The notes: generated by a model from the sequence alone, not told the origin. 64,000 nt of DNA from UBA7332 sp051657165 (GCA_051657165.1 JBOFKD010000111.1:4759-68758), one strand, 5' to 3'; counted from the stretch's first letter, positions 35,571 to 44,409 are shown. Translations and numbers: made by a program.

Positions 35571-37670
35571 ATGAGACGTTTTATAATCTTTATCATCAAT
35601 TTAACCGCTTTCTTTAGTTGTACGAATAAATACCTGAATTATCCGTACGCGGAGAATAATGCAACTACTCAAACTTTCTTTAACAAAGTCGTTGAGGACG
35701 AATACAAATGGCTGGAACTCGATACTGAAAGATCTAAAGTCGCCAAAAAATGGCTTAAGGAAGAAATGGATCTATGTGACAAATTTTTTAAAAAGAGAGA
35801 TAAAGCCATTTATAACCGGATAAATCAATTATCCGGTTTCGAGAGAAATGTAATCATTAAATCTGCAAATGAACATTTCTATTATGCAGGACTATACCCT
35901 TTTTCAAATAAAGTCAACATATACCGGTATGATTTATATTCAGAGAAAACATATCTGATTAAAGAACTAGCACTTCCATTTAATACAGAATGGAATCTAA
36001 ATGCACTAGTTTTGGAAGAAGAGAAATATATGGCTTTAATAGGTGGAACAAAAGGCGAATCTAATAATTTATATTTCTACGATTTAAAAGGAGATTCACA
36101 GGATCCGGTCAAGATTATACCTAATGTTATTGACAGACCATTAAATCCTTCAAAAGGAGGATTCTTTTTTATACAAAATAATCTTGCATCCAATTTTGCA
36201 ATTGACGGAACATACACTTTAATACAATGTAAATATAAAGAAGGGAAATCATTCTCTTTTATAAATGAAATTTTATATTCAGATAATAATCTGAACTTAA
36301 ATAATGCATTTGATATTGCTTATGATGAAAAATCAAATGATGTTTATATAGGTCAGTATGTAAATTTAGAAAATAACAAGTATTCTCTCTCACGTATAAA
36401 CCTGAATAACAGGGAGCAGAATGATATTATCAGCATCAATTGTTATCCGAAAGAAGAATTTAATCTGGCCGGAGCTGATGATATAAATTTATATCTTATA
36501 GGGACAAATAACAAGTTCCGTGGAACTTTATATACATATGATAAACGAACAGAAAGACTGGATACAATCCTGCATAATAATGAATTGACTGTACAGGATT
36601 TTTCACTGATAAAAAACCATGCATTAATTTATTACAGAGGAAGTAAAAAGAACAGAGCATATCTGGTAAATAAAGACAGTAAGTATATCAATGAATTGCC
36701 TACTGACAACAACTACTTCTATCGCTTCTACAGGAATAAGAAAAGCGAGACTGTTATATTCCAAAAAGAGTCTTTAACGACTCCAAAGGATTTGTATGCC
36801 ATTAAAGTTAGTGATATATCAAAATCAGTAGACCCAAAGCTTATCAATGACAGAAGTAAACTTCCGTTTGATCCCAAAAATTATATAACAGAACGTGTAT
36901 CTTTAATGTCAGAATCAGGAAATGAGGTAAACCTCGAACTAACCTATAAAAAAGGGATGATCAGAGATGGATCGAATCCGGTATTTATTTGCTCTTATCT
37001 TAATTGTGAAGATTCATTTCTAGATAAGTTTTATCTCTCAAGAGTCCTCTATATGGATCATGGGTTCATTTATGTGCAGAGAGCTAAATCTGATTCTAAA
37101 AAGACAATAGTTATGGATAAGAGAGTACAGGATATCTATTCAACAATACAATACCTGATTAAAGAAAAATATACTTCAATGGATAAAGTGGCACTTTTCG
37201 GAAAAGAATACGGTGCTACTGCAATTATGCAAATGCTCAATAAATATCCCGATGTAAAAGCTCCAACGATTCTGATGGATGGTATTTATGATTTGGTAAA
37301 ATATAACGAAACAGGACGATTACTATATAATAATGAGCGACTATTTCATGTTAACAATGCAGATAAGTTTGACAGACTACTAAGTAGTTCCCCTTATCAC
37401 AACGTCGTAAACAAAAAGAATTATCCTCCATTACTACTTATGTCAAGTGATGATAATCTGTTCATTCCCAAATCGCACACATACAAAATGACAGCAAAAC
37501 TACAAATGAGAACACGGGGATATAATCCTATAGTTATGCTGACTCCTGATAGAATAGCAGAACTGGATGAATACGAGCATTATACATATACAATGTTTAT
37601 AGAGCATGCGTTCTGGTTCTTAACTCAGAACTTAGGTATAAAAGTAAATCCTTACAAAGACTATATATAA
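35571..37670 (+). CDS. S9A prolyl-oligopeptidase-like lipoprotein, probably inactive
   Basis: A 699-aa protein. The signal peptide ends in a lipobox (NLTAFFSC), so it should be lipid-anchored. The N-terminal helix VVEDEYKWLELDTERSK and the following propeller region follow prolyl oligopeptidase (DPYRWLED type). In the C-terminal hydrolase domain the nucleophile elbow GGSNGG is replaced by FGKEYGA, so Glu546 stands where Ser is needed. The Asp region survives as SSDDNLFIP, but the HG motif that carries the catalytic His is missing. It is therefore a pseudo-peptidase, perhaps a peptide-binding sensor or chaperone. It follows two PAS-LuxR regulators. Confidence 0.85.
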   Translation: MRRFIIFIINLTAFFSCTNKYLNYPYAENNATTQTFFNKVVEDEYKWLELDTERSKVAKKWLKEEMDLCDKFFKKRDKAIYNRINQLSGFERNVIIKSANEHFYYAGLYPFSNKVNIYRYDLYSEKTYLIKELALPFNTEWNLNALVLEEEKYMALIGGTKGESNNLYFYDLKGDSQDPVKIIPNVIDRPLNPSKGGFFFIQNNLASNFAIDGTYTLIQCKYKEGKSFSFINEILYSDNNLNLNNAFDIAYDEKSNDVYIGQYVNLENNKYSLSRINLNNREQNDIISINCYPKEEFNLAGADDINLYLIGTNNKFRGTLYTYDKRTERLDTILHNNELTVQDFSLIKNHALIYYRGSKKNRAYLVNKDSKYINELPTDNNYFYRFYRNKKSETVIFQKESLTTPKDLYAIKVSDISKSVDPKLINDRSKLPFDPKNYITERVSLMSESGNEVNLELTYKKGMIRDGSNPVFICSYLNCEDSFLDKFYLSRVLYMDHGFIYVQRAKSDSKKTIVMDKRVQDIYSTIQYLIKEKYTSMDKVALFGKEYGATAIMQMLNKYPDVKAPTILMDGIYDLVKYNETGRLLYNNERLFHVNNADKFDRLLSSSPYHNVVNKKNYPPLLLMSSDDNLFIPKSHTYKMTAKLQMRTRGYNPIVMLTPDRIAELDEYEHYTYTMFIEHAFWFLTQNLGIKVNPYKDYI

Positions 37671-37674
37671 AAGC

Positions 37675-37713
37675 AAAAGGTTGTCCTTAAGTTACTTTGG
37701 GACAACCTTTTTT
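37675..37713 (+). terminator. Intrinsic terminator of the S9-like lipoprotein gene
   Basis: The stem AAAAGGTTGTCC / GGACAACCTTTT across a 13-base loop is followed by TTTTAT, five bases after the stop codon. Confidence 0.85.
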
Positions 37714-37767
37714 ATAACAGATAGCTAAAGATCTGAGAAGAAGTTTACTTCAATCTTCACTTTATCC

Positions 37768-37806
37768 AAAAAAAAAGGAGTTAAGAAAAATCTTAACTCC
37801 TTTTTT
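37768..37806 (-). terminator. Terminator of tRNA-Lys copy 3
   Basis: The same AAGGAGTTAAGA / TCTTAACTCCTT hairpin as for the other tRNA-Lys copies, in minus orientation with a long T run. Confidence 0.9.
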
Positions 37807-37807
37807 G

Positions 37808-37880
37808 TGATCCGCCTGGGGTTCGAACCCAGGACCCCAACATTAAAAGTGTTGTGCTCTACCAGCTGAGCTAGCGAATC
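37808..37880 (-). tRNA. tRNA-Lys (TTT), copy 3
   Basis: The minus strand has the same mature 73-nt sequence as the copies at 24473 and 27586, with anticodon TTT. The gap to DUF2147 holds only this tRNA, its terminator and its promoter. Confidence 0.96.
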
Positions 37881-37910
37881 AGCGACATGCATTATTTCTC
37901 AAATGCGTTG

Positions 37911-37918
37911 CAAAGTTA
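37911..37918 (-). promoter_or_regulatory. Promoter box (TAACTTTG) of tRNA-Lys copy 3
   Basis: The minus strand reads TAACTTTG 31 bp before the tRNA. The box differs from TATCTTTG of copies 1 and 2 but lies at the same distance. Confidence 0.7.
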
Positions 37919-38019
37919 TGGATTATTTTCAGAAAAGCAAAAACTTCGGTCATTTTTTTTCAAAAAAAATCCGTACATATACTTGACTTCATATACATAC
38001 TTAAGCAAATACCTGTATA

Positions 38020-38457
38020 TCAAAGATTTTCACGTTTAAACGTTTCTGTCTGAGAAATACCAAACTTTGTTCCTTTCAGCACTAACTCTCCTTTATTATT
38101 GATCGTTACTGAACCTTTGGCCGTAATTCCTTTTGTAGGAGAATAAAGGGTTCCGTCTTCCCATTTTCCATCTGCATACTTCAATCCCCAAACGATAGGT
38201 GTACCAATAAGCGTATTTGTACGTCTTGCTTTATCAGGATTCTTAGTATCAAGTCGGGGTTTTCCATCTTTACCATTTGGTTCCGATAACCAGACAACGC
38301 GAGCAGTATAAGTTCCGTTATTTTCTTTCTTAAACTGTATTCTATTTGTTCCTGAAAGGTTATACCATTTACAGTTAATCAATTGATCTCCATTACTCTG
38401 AGCAAAAGTAAAAGTTGTGCTCAAAATAAAAATCAGAATCGCTACATATTTCTTCAT
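38020..38457 (-). CDS. DUF2147 family secreted protein
   Basis: A 145-aa protein with a signal peptide (MKKYVAILIFILSTTFTFAQ). The body follows DUF2147: CKWYNLSGTNRIQFKKENNG, YTARVVWLSEPNG with a lipocalin-like beta pattern, LIGTPIVWGLKYADGKWEDGTLYSP, then KGTKFGISQTETFKR. The family is probably a small periplasmic beta-barrel; no activity is established. It is monocistronic. Confidence 0.9.
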   Translation of the reverse strand: MKKYVAILIFILSTTFTFAQSNGDQLINCKWYNLSGTNRIQFKKENNGTYTARVVWLSEPNGKDGKPRLDTKNPDKARRTNTLIGTPIVWGLKYADGKWEDGTLYSPTKGITAKGSVTINNKGELVLKGTKFGISQTETFKRENL

Positions 38458-38555
38458 AATGATAAATTGAATGATTTACAGAGCAAAGTAACAGAAACGA
38501 ATCGATATTCTATGCAATATAAATATTTAAATAAATAAATATTCTCCATTAAACA

Positions 38556-38599
38556 AAAAAAAACAGAGAGGATATTATGTATACATCCTCTCTGTTTTT
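38556..38599 (-). terminator. Terminator after korB
   Basis: The stem AACAGAGAGGAT / ATCCTCTCTGTT with a T run on the minus strand lies 20 bp past the korB stop. Confidence 0.85.
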
Positions 38600-38618
38600 A
38601 GAAATATAATAGTCTCTT

Positions 38619-39629
38619 TTATTTAACTTCCCATACATTTCCACTCATCATTAAATCATTGAATGATTTAATTTTAGAGTTATCCTGTACTCTGTGAATC
38701 TGATCAACAACAGCCTGATCATAATTAATAGCTTCAACGTTACGTATCACGCCCAGCGCTAATGGAAACTCAGGTCCCTCCATAGAAGCCAGTTTAAAAT
38801 GAAGCGTATTATCATGAGTAGTTGCGTCATGCACCAGAACATCATCCAGTGTATATCCGTCTTCGCCAATGGTAACAACTTTCAGGTTAAATCCATCAAG
38901 AACAATACCTTTGTTATTATTCTTACCGAAAACCATCTTTTCTCCTTGTTTCAGAAGGATAGTACGGTCCGGACGACCTTCTTTATCTGAATAATATTTG
39001 TGGATCCCGTCTGTAAAAATCACACAATTCTGAAGAACTTCAATAACAGCTGTTCCTTTGTGTTCAGATGCAGCAATCATACATTCAGTAGTTGTAGGTA
39101 AATCTATATCCAGAGATCTGGCAAAAAAGTTTCCACGTGCACCGAATGCAAGCTCAGCTGGAACAAATGGATCTTCAACAGTACCGAATGGCGATGATTT
39201 AGTTACATATCCACGTTCTGTAGTCGGAGAGTATTGTCCTTTTGTTAATCCATATATCTTATTATTCAACAGCACAATATTAATATCAATATTACGACGT
39301 ACTGCATGAATAAAATGATTACCTCCGATAGCAAGACAATCCCCGTCTCCGGTTATCTGCCATACACTAAGCGATGGATTAGCCACTTTAACACCCGTAG
39401 CAATAGCTGATCCACGACCATGAATTGTATGAAAACCATAAGTTCCCATATAATAAGGCAAACGCGAAGAACATCCGATTCCGGAAATTACAGCTGTATT
39501 ATTAGGTGCTACACCAATCTCAGCCATTGCTTTGTGCAAACAATTCAAAACAGCAAAATCGCCACAACCGGGACACCATTTTATTTGCTGCTCATTTTTA
39601 AAATCTTTCGCTGTATATTGTGTGCTCAT
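38619..39629 (-). CDS. korB: 2-oxoacid:ferredoxin oxidoreductase, beta subunit (2-oxoglutarate type)
   Basis: A 336-aa thiamine-diphosphate-binding subunit. It shows WCPGCGDFAVLN at the N terminus, GIGCSSRLPYYM, and the TPP motif GDGDCLAIGGNHFIHAVRRN with NNKIYGLTKGQ. With KorA it converts 2-oxoglutarate (or another 2-oxoacid) and CoA to the acyl-CoA, CO2 and reduced ferredoxin, and can run in reverse. It is 2 bp downstream of korA. No ferredoxin-type delta subunit is encoded next to it, as is usual for the two-subunit form. Confidence 0.93.
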   Translation of the reverse strand: MSTQYTAKDFKNEQQIKWCPGCGDFAVLNCLHKAMAEIGVAPNNTAVISGIGCSSRLPYYMGTYGFHTIHGRGSAIATGVKVANPSLSVWQITGDGDCLAIGGNHFIHAVRRNIDINIVLLNNKIYGLTKGQYSPTTERGYVTKSSPFGTVEDPFVPAELAFGARGNFFARSLDIDLPTTTECMIAASEHKGTAVIEVLQNCVIFTDGIHKYYSDKEGRPDRTILLKQGEKMVFGKNNNKGIVLDGFNLKVVTIGEDGYTLDDVLVHDATTHDNTLHFKLASMEGPEFPLALGVIRNVEAINYDQAVVDQIHRVQDNSKIKSFNDLMMSGNVWEVK

Positions 39630-39631
39630 AA

Positions 39632-41488
39632 TTATTTTTCCTCCATTAGTTTAGTTACACAATCAACCAATTCAGAAACCATAAAAGGTTGTCCCTGAAC
39701 TTTATTGTACTGTTCGAATTGAATTGAAGGGAACTTCATACGTAAATAACCTACAAACTGACCCAGATTTAACTCACAAACAACAATTTTCTTGTATTTA
39801 CGCAGTACTTCTTCTGTATTTTTAGGCAGAGGATTAATATATTCAAAATGAGCATGAGCCACTTTTTTTCCTTGCATATTCAGAGCATCAACAGCAGAAG
39901 AAAGGTGACCGTAAGTACCACCCCAACCTACAACTAAAATATCGGAATCTGCATTTCCTTCAACTTTAAGCTCAGGTATAAAATCTGCTATTTTTTGAAT
40001 TTTAGCTTCACGTGTATCAGTCATTATCTGGTGATTCAACGGATCTGTCGATATAACACCGGTATGGTAATCTTTTTCCAGACCACCGATACGATGCTCA
40101 AAACCTTCACGTCCCGGAATAGCCCAATAACGTACTTTTGTTTCTTCATTACGCATATAAGGCTTCCATCTCTCTCTCAAATCCTCCGGCACAAAAGGCG
40201 GGTTAATCGCCGGATAATCATTCAGATTTGGAATTTTCCATGCCGAAGAACCATTCGCGATGAATCCATCCGTTAATAGTATTACAGGCGTCATATGCTC
40301 AAGAGCCAGCTTAGATGACATATAAGCCATATCAAAACAGTTCGTTGGAGTTTTCGCAGCAAGAACAACAGCCGGAGACTCACCGTTACGCCCATAAAGA
40401 GCCTGCATTAAGTCTGACTGTTCTGTTTTGGTTGGAAGACCTGTCGAAGGACCTCCACGCTGAACATCAACAATTACCAACGGAATTTCAGCTATCACAG
40501 CAAGACCAATAGCCTCACCCTTTAAAGCTAATCCCGGACCAGAAGTGGAAGTGGCAGCCAGATTTCCTGCAAAACTTGCACCAATAGCTGTACAAATACC
40601 CGATATTTCATCTTCACACTGCACAGTCTTAACACCCAAATCTTTGCGTTTTGCTAATTCATGAAGAATATCTGTAGCAGGAGTGATCGGATAACTACCT
40701 AAAAACAATGGAAGACCAGCTTTTTCAGCTGCAGCAATAAGTCCGTAGGCTGTAGCTGTATTTCCGTTTATATCTGTATAGAATCCTTTCTGAGGATGCT
40801 CATTAGGTTCAATTTTATAAGTTGAAACAGTAGCATGTGTATTTGCTCCAAAATTATAGCCATCAGTCAGAACTTTTATATTAGCCTGCATGATCGCTTC
40901 CTTTTTAGAGAATTTCTTTTTCAAAAAAGGCAGGACACTATCAACCGGACGGTTAAATAGCCACGATATCAGTCCAAGGGCAAACATGTTTTTACAGCGT
41001 AATGCCGACTTATTATCCAATCCGTATCCTTCAAGTCCATTTTTGGTCATTGATGTAATTGGCACTGAAAGCACTTGAACATCAGTCAAACCCAACTCTT
41101 TAAAAGGATCATTGGTAGTAAACATGGCTTTTTTAAGATCTGCTTCTGCAAAAGAGTCTTCGTCAATAATCACTACACATTGTGGTTTCAAATAGCTCTT
41201 ATTTACTTTTAAAGCTGCCGGATTCATCGCGACTAATACATCCGCTTTATCTCCGGGTGTAAGAATTTTAGATGCTCCTAAATGAACCTGAAAACCGGAT
41301 ACTCCGCTTAGCGACCCCTGAGGCGCACGCATTTCAGCCGGATAATCCGGAAATGTAGATATCTCATTTCCAAAAATAGCGGATAAATTGGAAAATATAT
41401 TTCCAACCAGCTGCATACCGTCTCCGGAGTCTCCGGAGAATCGGATAACAACACTATCCAACTCTTTTACTTTTACTTGTCCGTTCAT
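39632..41488 (-). CDS. korA: 2-oxoacid:ferredoxin oxidoreductase, alpha subunit with fused gamma domain
   Basis: A 618-aa protein. Residues about 10-200 are the gamma (CoA-interacting) domain: RFSGDSGDGMQLVGNIFSN, then FPDYPAEMRAPQGS. From about 230 on is the pyrimidine-binding alpha domain, with GSYPITPATDILHELA, the conserved Glu in CEDEISGIC, and TSTSGPGLALKGEAIGLA. A C-terminal transketolase-like domain follows (ILVVGWGGTYGHLSSAVDAL). The gamma-alpha fusion is typical of KorA in Bacteroidetes. It is the first gene of korAB, with a well-spaced promoter at 41565-41595. Confidence 0.94.
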   Translation of the reverse strand: MNGQVKVKELDSVVIRFSGDSGDGMQLVGNIFSNLSAIFGNEISTFPDYPAEMRAPQGSLSGVSGFQVHLGASKILTPGDKADVLVAMNPAALKVNKSYLKPQCVVIIDEDSFAEADLKKAMFTTNDPFKELGLTDVQVLSVPITSMTKNGLEGYGLDNKSALRCKNMFALGLISWLFNRPVDSVLPFLKKKFSKKEAIMQANIKVLTDGYNFGANTHATVSTYKIEPNEHPQKGFYTDINGNTATAYGLIAAAEKAGLPLFLGSYPITPATDILHELAKRKDLGVKTVQCEDEISGICTAIGASFAGNLAATSTSGPGLALKGEAIGLAVIAEIPLVIVDVQRGGPSTGLPTKTEQSDLMQALYGRNGESPAVVLAAKTPTNCFDMAYMSSKLALEHMTPVILLTDGFIANGSSAWKIPNLNDYPAINPPFVPEDLRERWKPYMRNEETKVRYWAIPGREGFEHRIGGLEKDYHTGVISTDPLNHQIMTDTREAKIQKIADFIPELKVEGNADSDILVVGWGGTYGHLSSAVDALNMQGKKVAHAHFEYINPLPKNTEEVLRKYKKIVVCELNLGQFVGYLRMKFPSIQFEQYNKVQGQPFMVSELVDCVTKLMEEK

Positions 41489-41564
41489 AATAAATTCTAT
41501 GTTGGTTGTTTAATCGGCTTATAGATTCTATGATTAAAACTCTCTGATAACAGGGAGTTTGCTG

Positions 41565-41595
41565 CAAATGTAAAAGATATTATGAGGGCCACAAA
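41565..41595 (-). promoter_or_regulatory. Promoter of korAB (TTTG, 19 bp, TACATTTG)
   Basis: On the minus strand TTTG (41592-41595) lies exactly 19 bp before TACATTTG (41565-41572), the full Bacteroidetes layout, 76 bp before the korA ATG. Confidence 0.75.
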
Positions 41596-41745
41596 AAAAA
41601 ATCAAGATAAGTTTTTTTACTAAAAAAACTATATCCTGTCAGTTTGAAAAATGATTGTATTTTTTTGTGACGAAAGCACTTAAATAAAGAATAGAAGAAA
41701 CCTTTTGTTCTGAAAATCAGTAGAAAAAACAGAAAAGTGTAAAAA

Positions 41746-41778
41746 CAAAAAAAGCAGCAACTTTCGTTACTGCTTTTT
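41746..41778 (-). terminator. Terminator of the SRP RNA/tRNA-Thr unit
   Basis: The hairpin AAAAGCAG / CTGCTTTT with a T run on the minus strand abuts the tRNA 3' end. An identical hairpin lies at 42221-42252. Confidence 0.85.
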
Positions 41779-41779
41779 G

Positions 41780-41853
41780 AGCCTCTTGTCGGATTCGAAC
41801 CAACGACCCCGAGATTACAAATCACGTGCTCTGGCCAACTGAGCTAAAGAGGC
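41780..41853 (-). tRNA. tRNA-Thr (TGT), copy 1
   Basis: The minus strand gives acceptor GCCTCTT/AAGAGGC and anticodon loop TTTGTAA with anticodon TGT. The anticodon stem CGTGA/TCTCG has one T-T mismatch, shared by both copies. It begins three bases after the SRP RNA ends. Confidence 0.94.
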
Positions 41854-41856
41854 AAA

Positions 41857-41954
41857 TGGGTAAGCTATCTATATCGCGTCGCTACAACCAACTACCCTTG
41901 CTGCGATCAAACCCTGGGGGATTCGAAGGGAGCTGACCGTATAGGACTTACCCG
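41857..41954 (-). ncRNA. ffs: Signal recognition particle RNA (bacterial small/4.5S type)
   Basis: On the minus strand GGGTAAG at the 5' end pairs with CTTACCC at the 3' end. Between them are GGTCAGCTCC, and CCCAGGG followed by GATCGCAGCAAGGGTA, which correspond to the GGUCAG and AGCA segments of the conserved SRP hairpin that binds Ffh. The 98-nt length fits the small bacterial form. A TACCTTTG box (41959-41966) lies 5 bp upstream, so the 5' end is well placed. The call rests on motif and shape memory, not a covariance search. Confidence 0.75.
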
Positions 41955-41958
41955 AGCA

Positions 41959-41966
41959 CAAAGGTA
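41959..41966 (-). promoter_or_regulatory. Promoter box (TACCTTTG) of the SRP RNA
   Basis: The minus strand reads TACCTTTG ending 5 bp before the SRP RNA 5' end. It probably also drives tRNA-Thr copy 1. Confidence 0.75.
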
Positions 41967-42220
41967 GAAATAGTTTTTATTTTGCCAAATAGTTTGCTGA
42001 TTTTTTTTCAAAAAACACAATGATTGCGGAGATCTTTACTCTAATTCATTGAGTTTCAAGAGTTGCTTTTTATCCCAGAAAACACAAAGGAATATAGGTG
42101 TGAAATAGCCGGGAAAAAGGAGGAGTCATTTTCTATAGACGGAAGCTTAGTTGCGAAAACATCACTGCAATCGCAATTATACGCAGAAACAGAACAATCC
42201 GAAAATAAAAGTATAAAAAC

Positions 42221-42252
42221 AAAAAAAGCAGCAACTTTCGTTACTGCTTTTT
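42221..42252 (-). terminator. Terminator of tRNA-Thr copy 2
   Basis: The same AAAAGCAG / CTGCTTTT hairpin and T run as at 41746-41778; about 45 bp around it are duplicated. Confidence 0.85.
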
Positions 42253-42253
42253 G

Positions 42254-42327
42254 AGCCTCTTGTCGGATTCGAACCAACGACCCCGAGATTACAAATCACG
42301 TGCTCTGGCCAACTGAGCTAAAGAGGC
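42254..42327 (-). tRNA. tRNA-Thr (TGT), copy 2
   Basis: The mature sequence is identical to copy 1. A TACTTTTG box lies at 42360-42367 on the minus strand. The copy has its own terminator, so it is a separate transcript from the SRP RNA unit. Confidence 0.94.
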
Positions 42328-42359
42328 ATTAAGAATCGCTTTTTTTGCGTTTCCGGGTA

Positions 42360-42367
42360 CAAAAGTA
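42360..42367 (-). promoter_or_regulatory. Promoter box (TACTTTTG) of tRNA-Thr copy 2
   Basis: The minus strand reads TACTTTTG, fitting TAnnTTTG, 33 bp before the tRNA. Confidence 0.65.
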
Positions 42368-42411
42368 GATAAAATTTCAAATTATACAAATATATATCCT
42401 GACTTTTTTAT

Positions 42412-42453
42412 AAAAAAATCGCCAAACCCTCATTATTAAAGGGTTTAGCGATT
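42412..42453 (-). terminator. Intrinsic terminator of the CoA-transferase gene
   Basis: AATCGCTAAACCCT pairs with AGGGTTTGGCGATT (one G-T) on the minus strand and is followed by seven T, eight bases after the stop. Confidence 0.88.
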
Positions 42454-42460
42454 CATTATT

Positions 42461-43954
42461 TTATTTATATTGCTTCAGATCAACTTTAGACATATCACCG
42501 GATGCAAGGAATTCATTATGGAATGAAAGAGCAGCTTTCAAATTATGCTCCGTGTGTCCTTTTTGCGATATAGATAAGTATTCTCTTAATAATGGACGAT
42601 AATCCGGATGTACACAATTATCAATAATTGCATTTGCACGTTCACGTGGAGATTTACCTCTCAAATCAGCTACTCCAAATTCAGTAACGATAACTTTTAC
42701 CGAATGTTCACTATGATCTACATGCGATACCATTGGTACAAAAGCTGAAATCTTACCACCTTTAGCAGTAGAAGGAGTTGTAAAAATAGACAAATAAGCA
42801 TTACGGGTAAAATCAGCTGAACCTCCAATACCATTCATCATTTTAGTCCCGACAACGTGAGTTGAATTTACATTACCATAAATATCTGCTTCCAAAGCTG
42901 TATTCATCGTAATTAATCCAAGACGGCGTACAATCTCAGGATGATTTGTTATTTCTCCGGGACGCATCACAATCTTATCGCGGAAAAACTCCAGATTGTG
43001 ATACACATAATCCTGAGCTTCCTGACTTAGAGTCAAAGCACATGTACTTGCAAATGTACATTTTCCGGATTTCATAAGATCAATAACAGAATCCTGTACA
43101 ACCTCTGTATACATCTGGAATTTAGGAATATCACTATTTTTACCTAGTGCAGCTAAAGTTGCATTAGCTATATTTCCCACACCCGACTGGATAGGTAAGA
43201 ATTCTTTAGGAAGTCTGCCTGATTTAAGCTCTTCAGCAAGGAAATTGGCAACATTTTCACCAATCTTAGCCGTAACTTCATCCACTTCGGCAAAACCACC
43301 CACTTCATCCGGCATATCTACCGGCACAACAGCTATGATTTTTGACGGGTCAACCTTTACATAAGGAGTTCCGATGCGGTCAGTTGGCGCATATACCGGA
43401 ATTTCTCTTCTGTAAGGAGGATCAAGAGGAGTATAAATATCGTGGAAACCTTTAAGTTCCTTCGGATGTGTTGAATTAAGTTCAATAATAAGTTTGTCAG
43501 CCATTTCACAGTAAGTAGGTGTGACACCAACAGAAGAAGTCAGATAAATTTCACCATCTTCTGTTACTTCGCATGCTTCAACGACAGCAACATCAACTTT
43601 ACCAAAGAAACCATATCGTAAGTCCTGCGCTAAATGAGAAAGATGATAATCAAAATAGTCTATCTCATGATTGTTTAAGGCTTTACGGGTATCTCCGTTT
43701 GATTGATAAGGAATCCGGAGTCCGACACACTTTGCACGTGCAAGATTACCATCCAATGAATCTCCGGTAGAAGCTCCGGTATAAACACCAATTTTAAAGG
43801 GTCTTCCTTCTGCATGTTCTTTTTCAGCGATTTTTGCTACTTCACAAGCAATCGCTTTCGGGCTACCAGCCGCTGTAAAACCACTAAAACCGACATTCAT
43901 GCCGTTCTTAATAAATGTTGCAGCTTCGGCAGCAGAAATAACTTTAAATGCCAT
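42461..43954 (-). CDS. Acetyl-CoA hydrolase/succinate CoA-transferase family enzyme
   Basis: A 497-aa protein of the class I CoA-transferase group (Cat1/AarC/Ach1 type). It shows NVGFSGFTAAGSPKA near the N terminus, GVTPTYCEMADKLIIELN, the probable catalytic Glu in KFQMYTEVVQDS, and the C-terminal GGSADFTRNAYLSIF and TEFGVADLRGKSPRERA. Such enzymes exchange CoA between succinate and acetate or propionate. In an anaerobe with a sodium-pump decarboxylase and KorAB this fits acetate/propionate fermentation or a partial reductive TCA cycle. It is monocistronic. Confidence 0.92.
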   Translation of the reverse strand: MAFKVISAAEAATFIKNGMNVGFSGFTAAGSPKAIACEVAKIAEKEHAEGRPFKIGVYTGASTGDSLDGNLARAKCVGLRIPYQSNGDTRKALNNHEIDYFDYHLSHLAQDLRYGFFGKVDVAVVEACEVTEDGEIYLTSSVGVTPTYCEMADKLIIELNSTHPKELKGFHDIYTPLDPPYRREIPVYAPTDRIGTPYVKVDPSKIIAVVPVDMPDEVGGFAEVDEVTAKIGENVANFLAEELKSGRLPKEFLPIQSGVGNIANATLAALGKNSDIPKFQMYTEVVQDSVIDLMKSGKCTFASTCALTLSQEAQDYVYHNLEFFRDKIVMRPGEITNHPEIVRRLGLITMNTALEADIYGNVNSTHVVGTKMMNGIGGSADFTRNAYLSIFTTPSTAKGGKISAFVPMVSHVDHSEHSVKVIVTEFGVADLRGKSPRERANAIIDNCVHPDYRPLLREYLSISQKGHTEHNLKAALSFHNEFLASGDMSKVDLKQYK

Positions 43955-44022
43955 ATCTTTAAGATTATACGGTTATATATATAAATAACTAGTGTCCCGC
44001 GAAAATAACAAATGAATAATTT

Positions 44023-44409
44023 TCAGAATTTGCGTGCGAAAATCTCAGTATATACAAAAGCTTTTTTTAACTCATCCTTATCAGACAAATTAGATATTAA
44101 TGAGTTATGTTTACAATTAAGAGGAATGTCTTTCATCTTTTTCGATTCTTCAGATTGTAAAATATCATCCGTTACAGCAATAGGCTGATAGCATGATTTA
44201 AATACCTTATCTTCAGCTATGTAGTCATTCTTTTGGTATTCAGAAGCAGGTTCTGATTTAATTATTTTTTTTCTCTTTTTGTGAGATGATTGATTCTTTT
44301 TTTCAGCATTTTGTTCATTGTTTTGCTTTTTATCAAATGATTTTGATACAATTTGAAACAAAGCTACTCCCAAAAAGATAATTAAATATAAGTAATCTCC
44401 CAGATCCAT
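44023..44409 (-). CDS. Small single-pass membrane protein, unknown function
   Basis: A 128-aa protein with one membrane segment at about 4-22 (GDYLYLIIFLGVALFQIVS), then a basic, low-complexity cytoplasmic stretch, and a conserved-looking end, DELKKAFVYTEIFARKF. I recall similar endings in small Bacteroidetes proteins of unknown role. It lies 68 bp upstream of the CoA-transferase gene on the same strand and may be cotranscribed with it. Confidence 0.7.
   Translation of the reverse strand: MDLGDYLYLIIFLGVALFQIVSKSFDKKQNNEQNAEKKNQSSHKKRKKIIKSEPASEYQKNDYIAEDKVFKSCYQPIAVTDDILQSEESKKMKDIPLNCKHNSLISNLSDKDELKKAFVYTEIFARKF

Noticed and set aside
42063..42254. A 63-codon plus-strand frame between the tRNA-Thr copies
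   Set aside because: It spans the tRNA terminator hairpin and duplicated flank and has no recognisable product.
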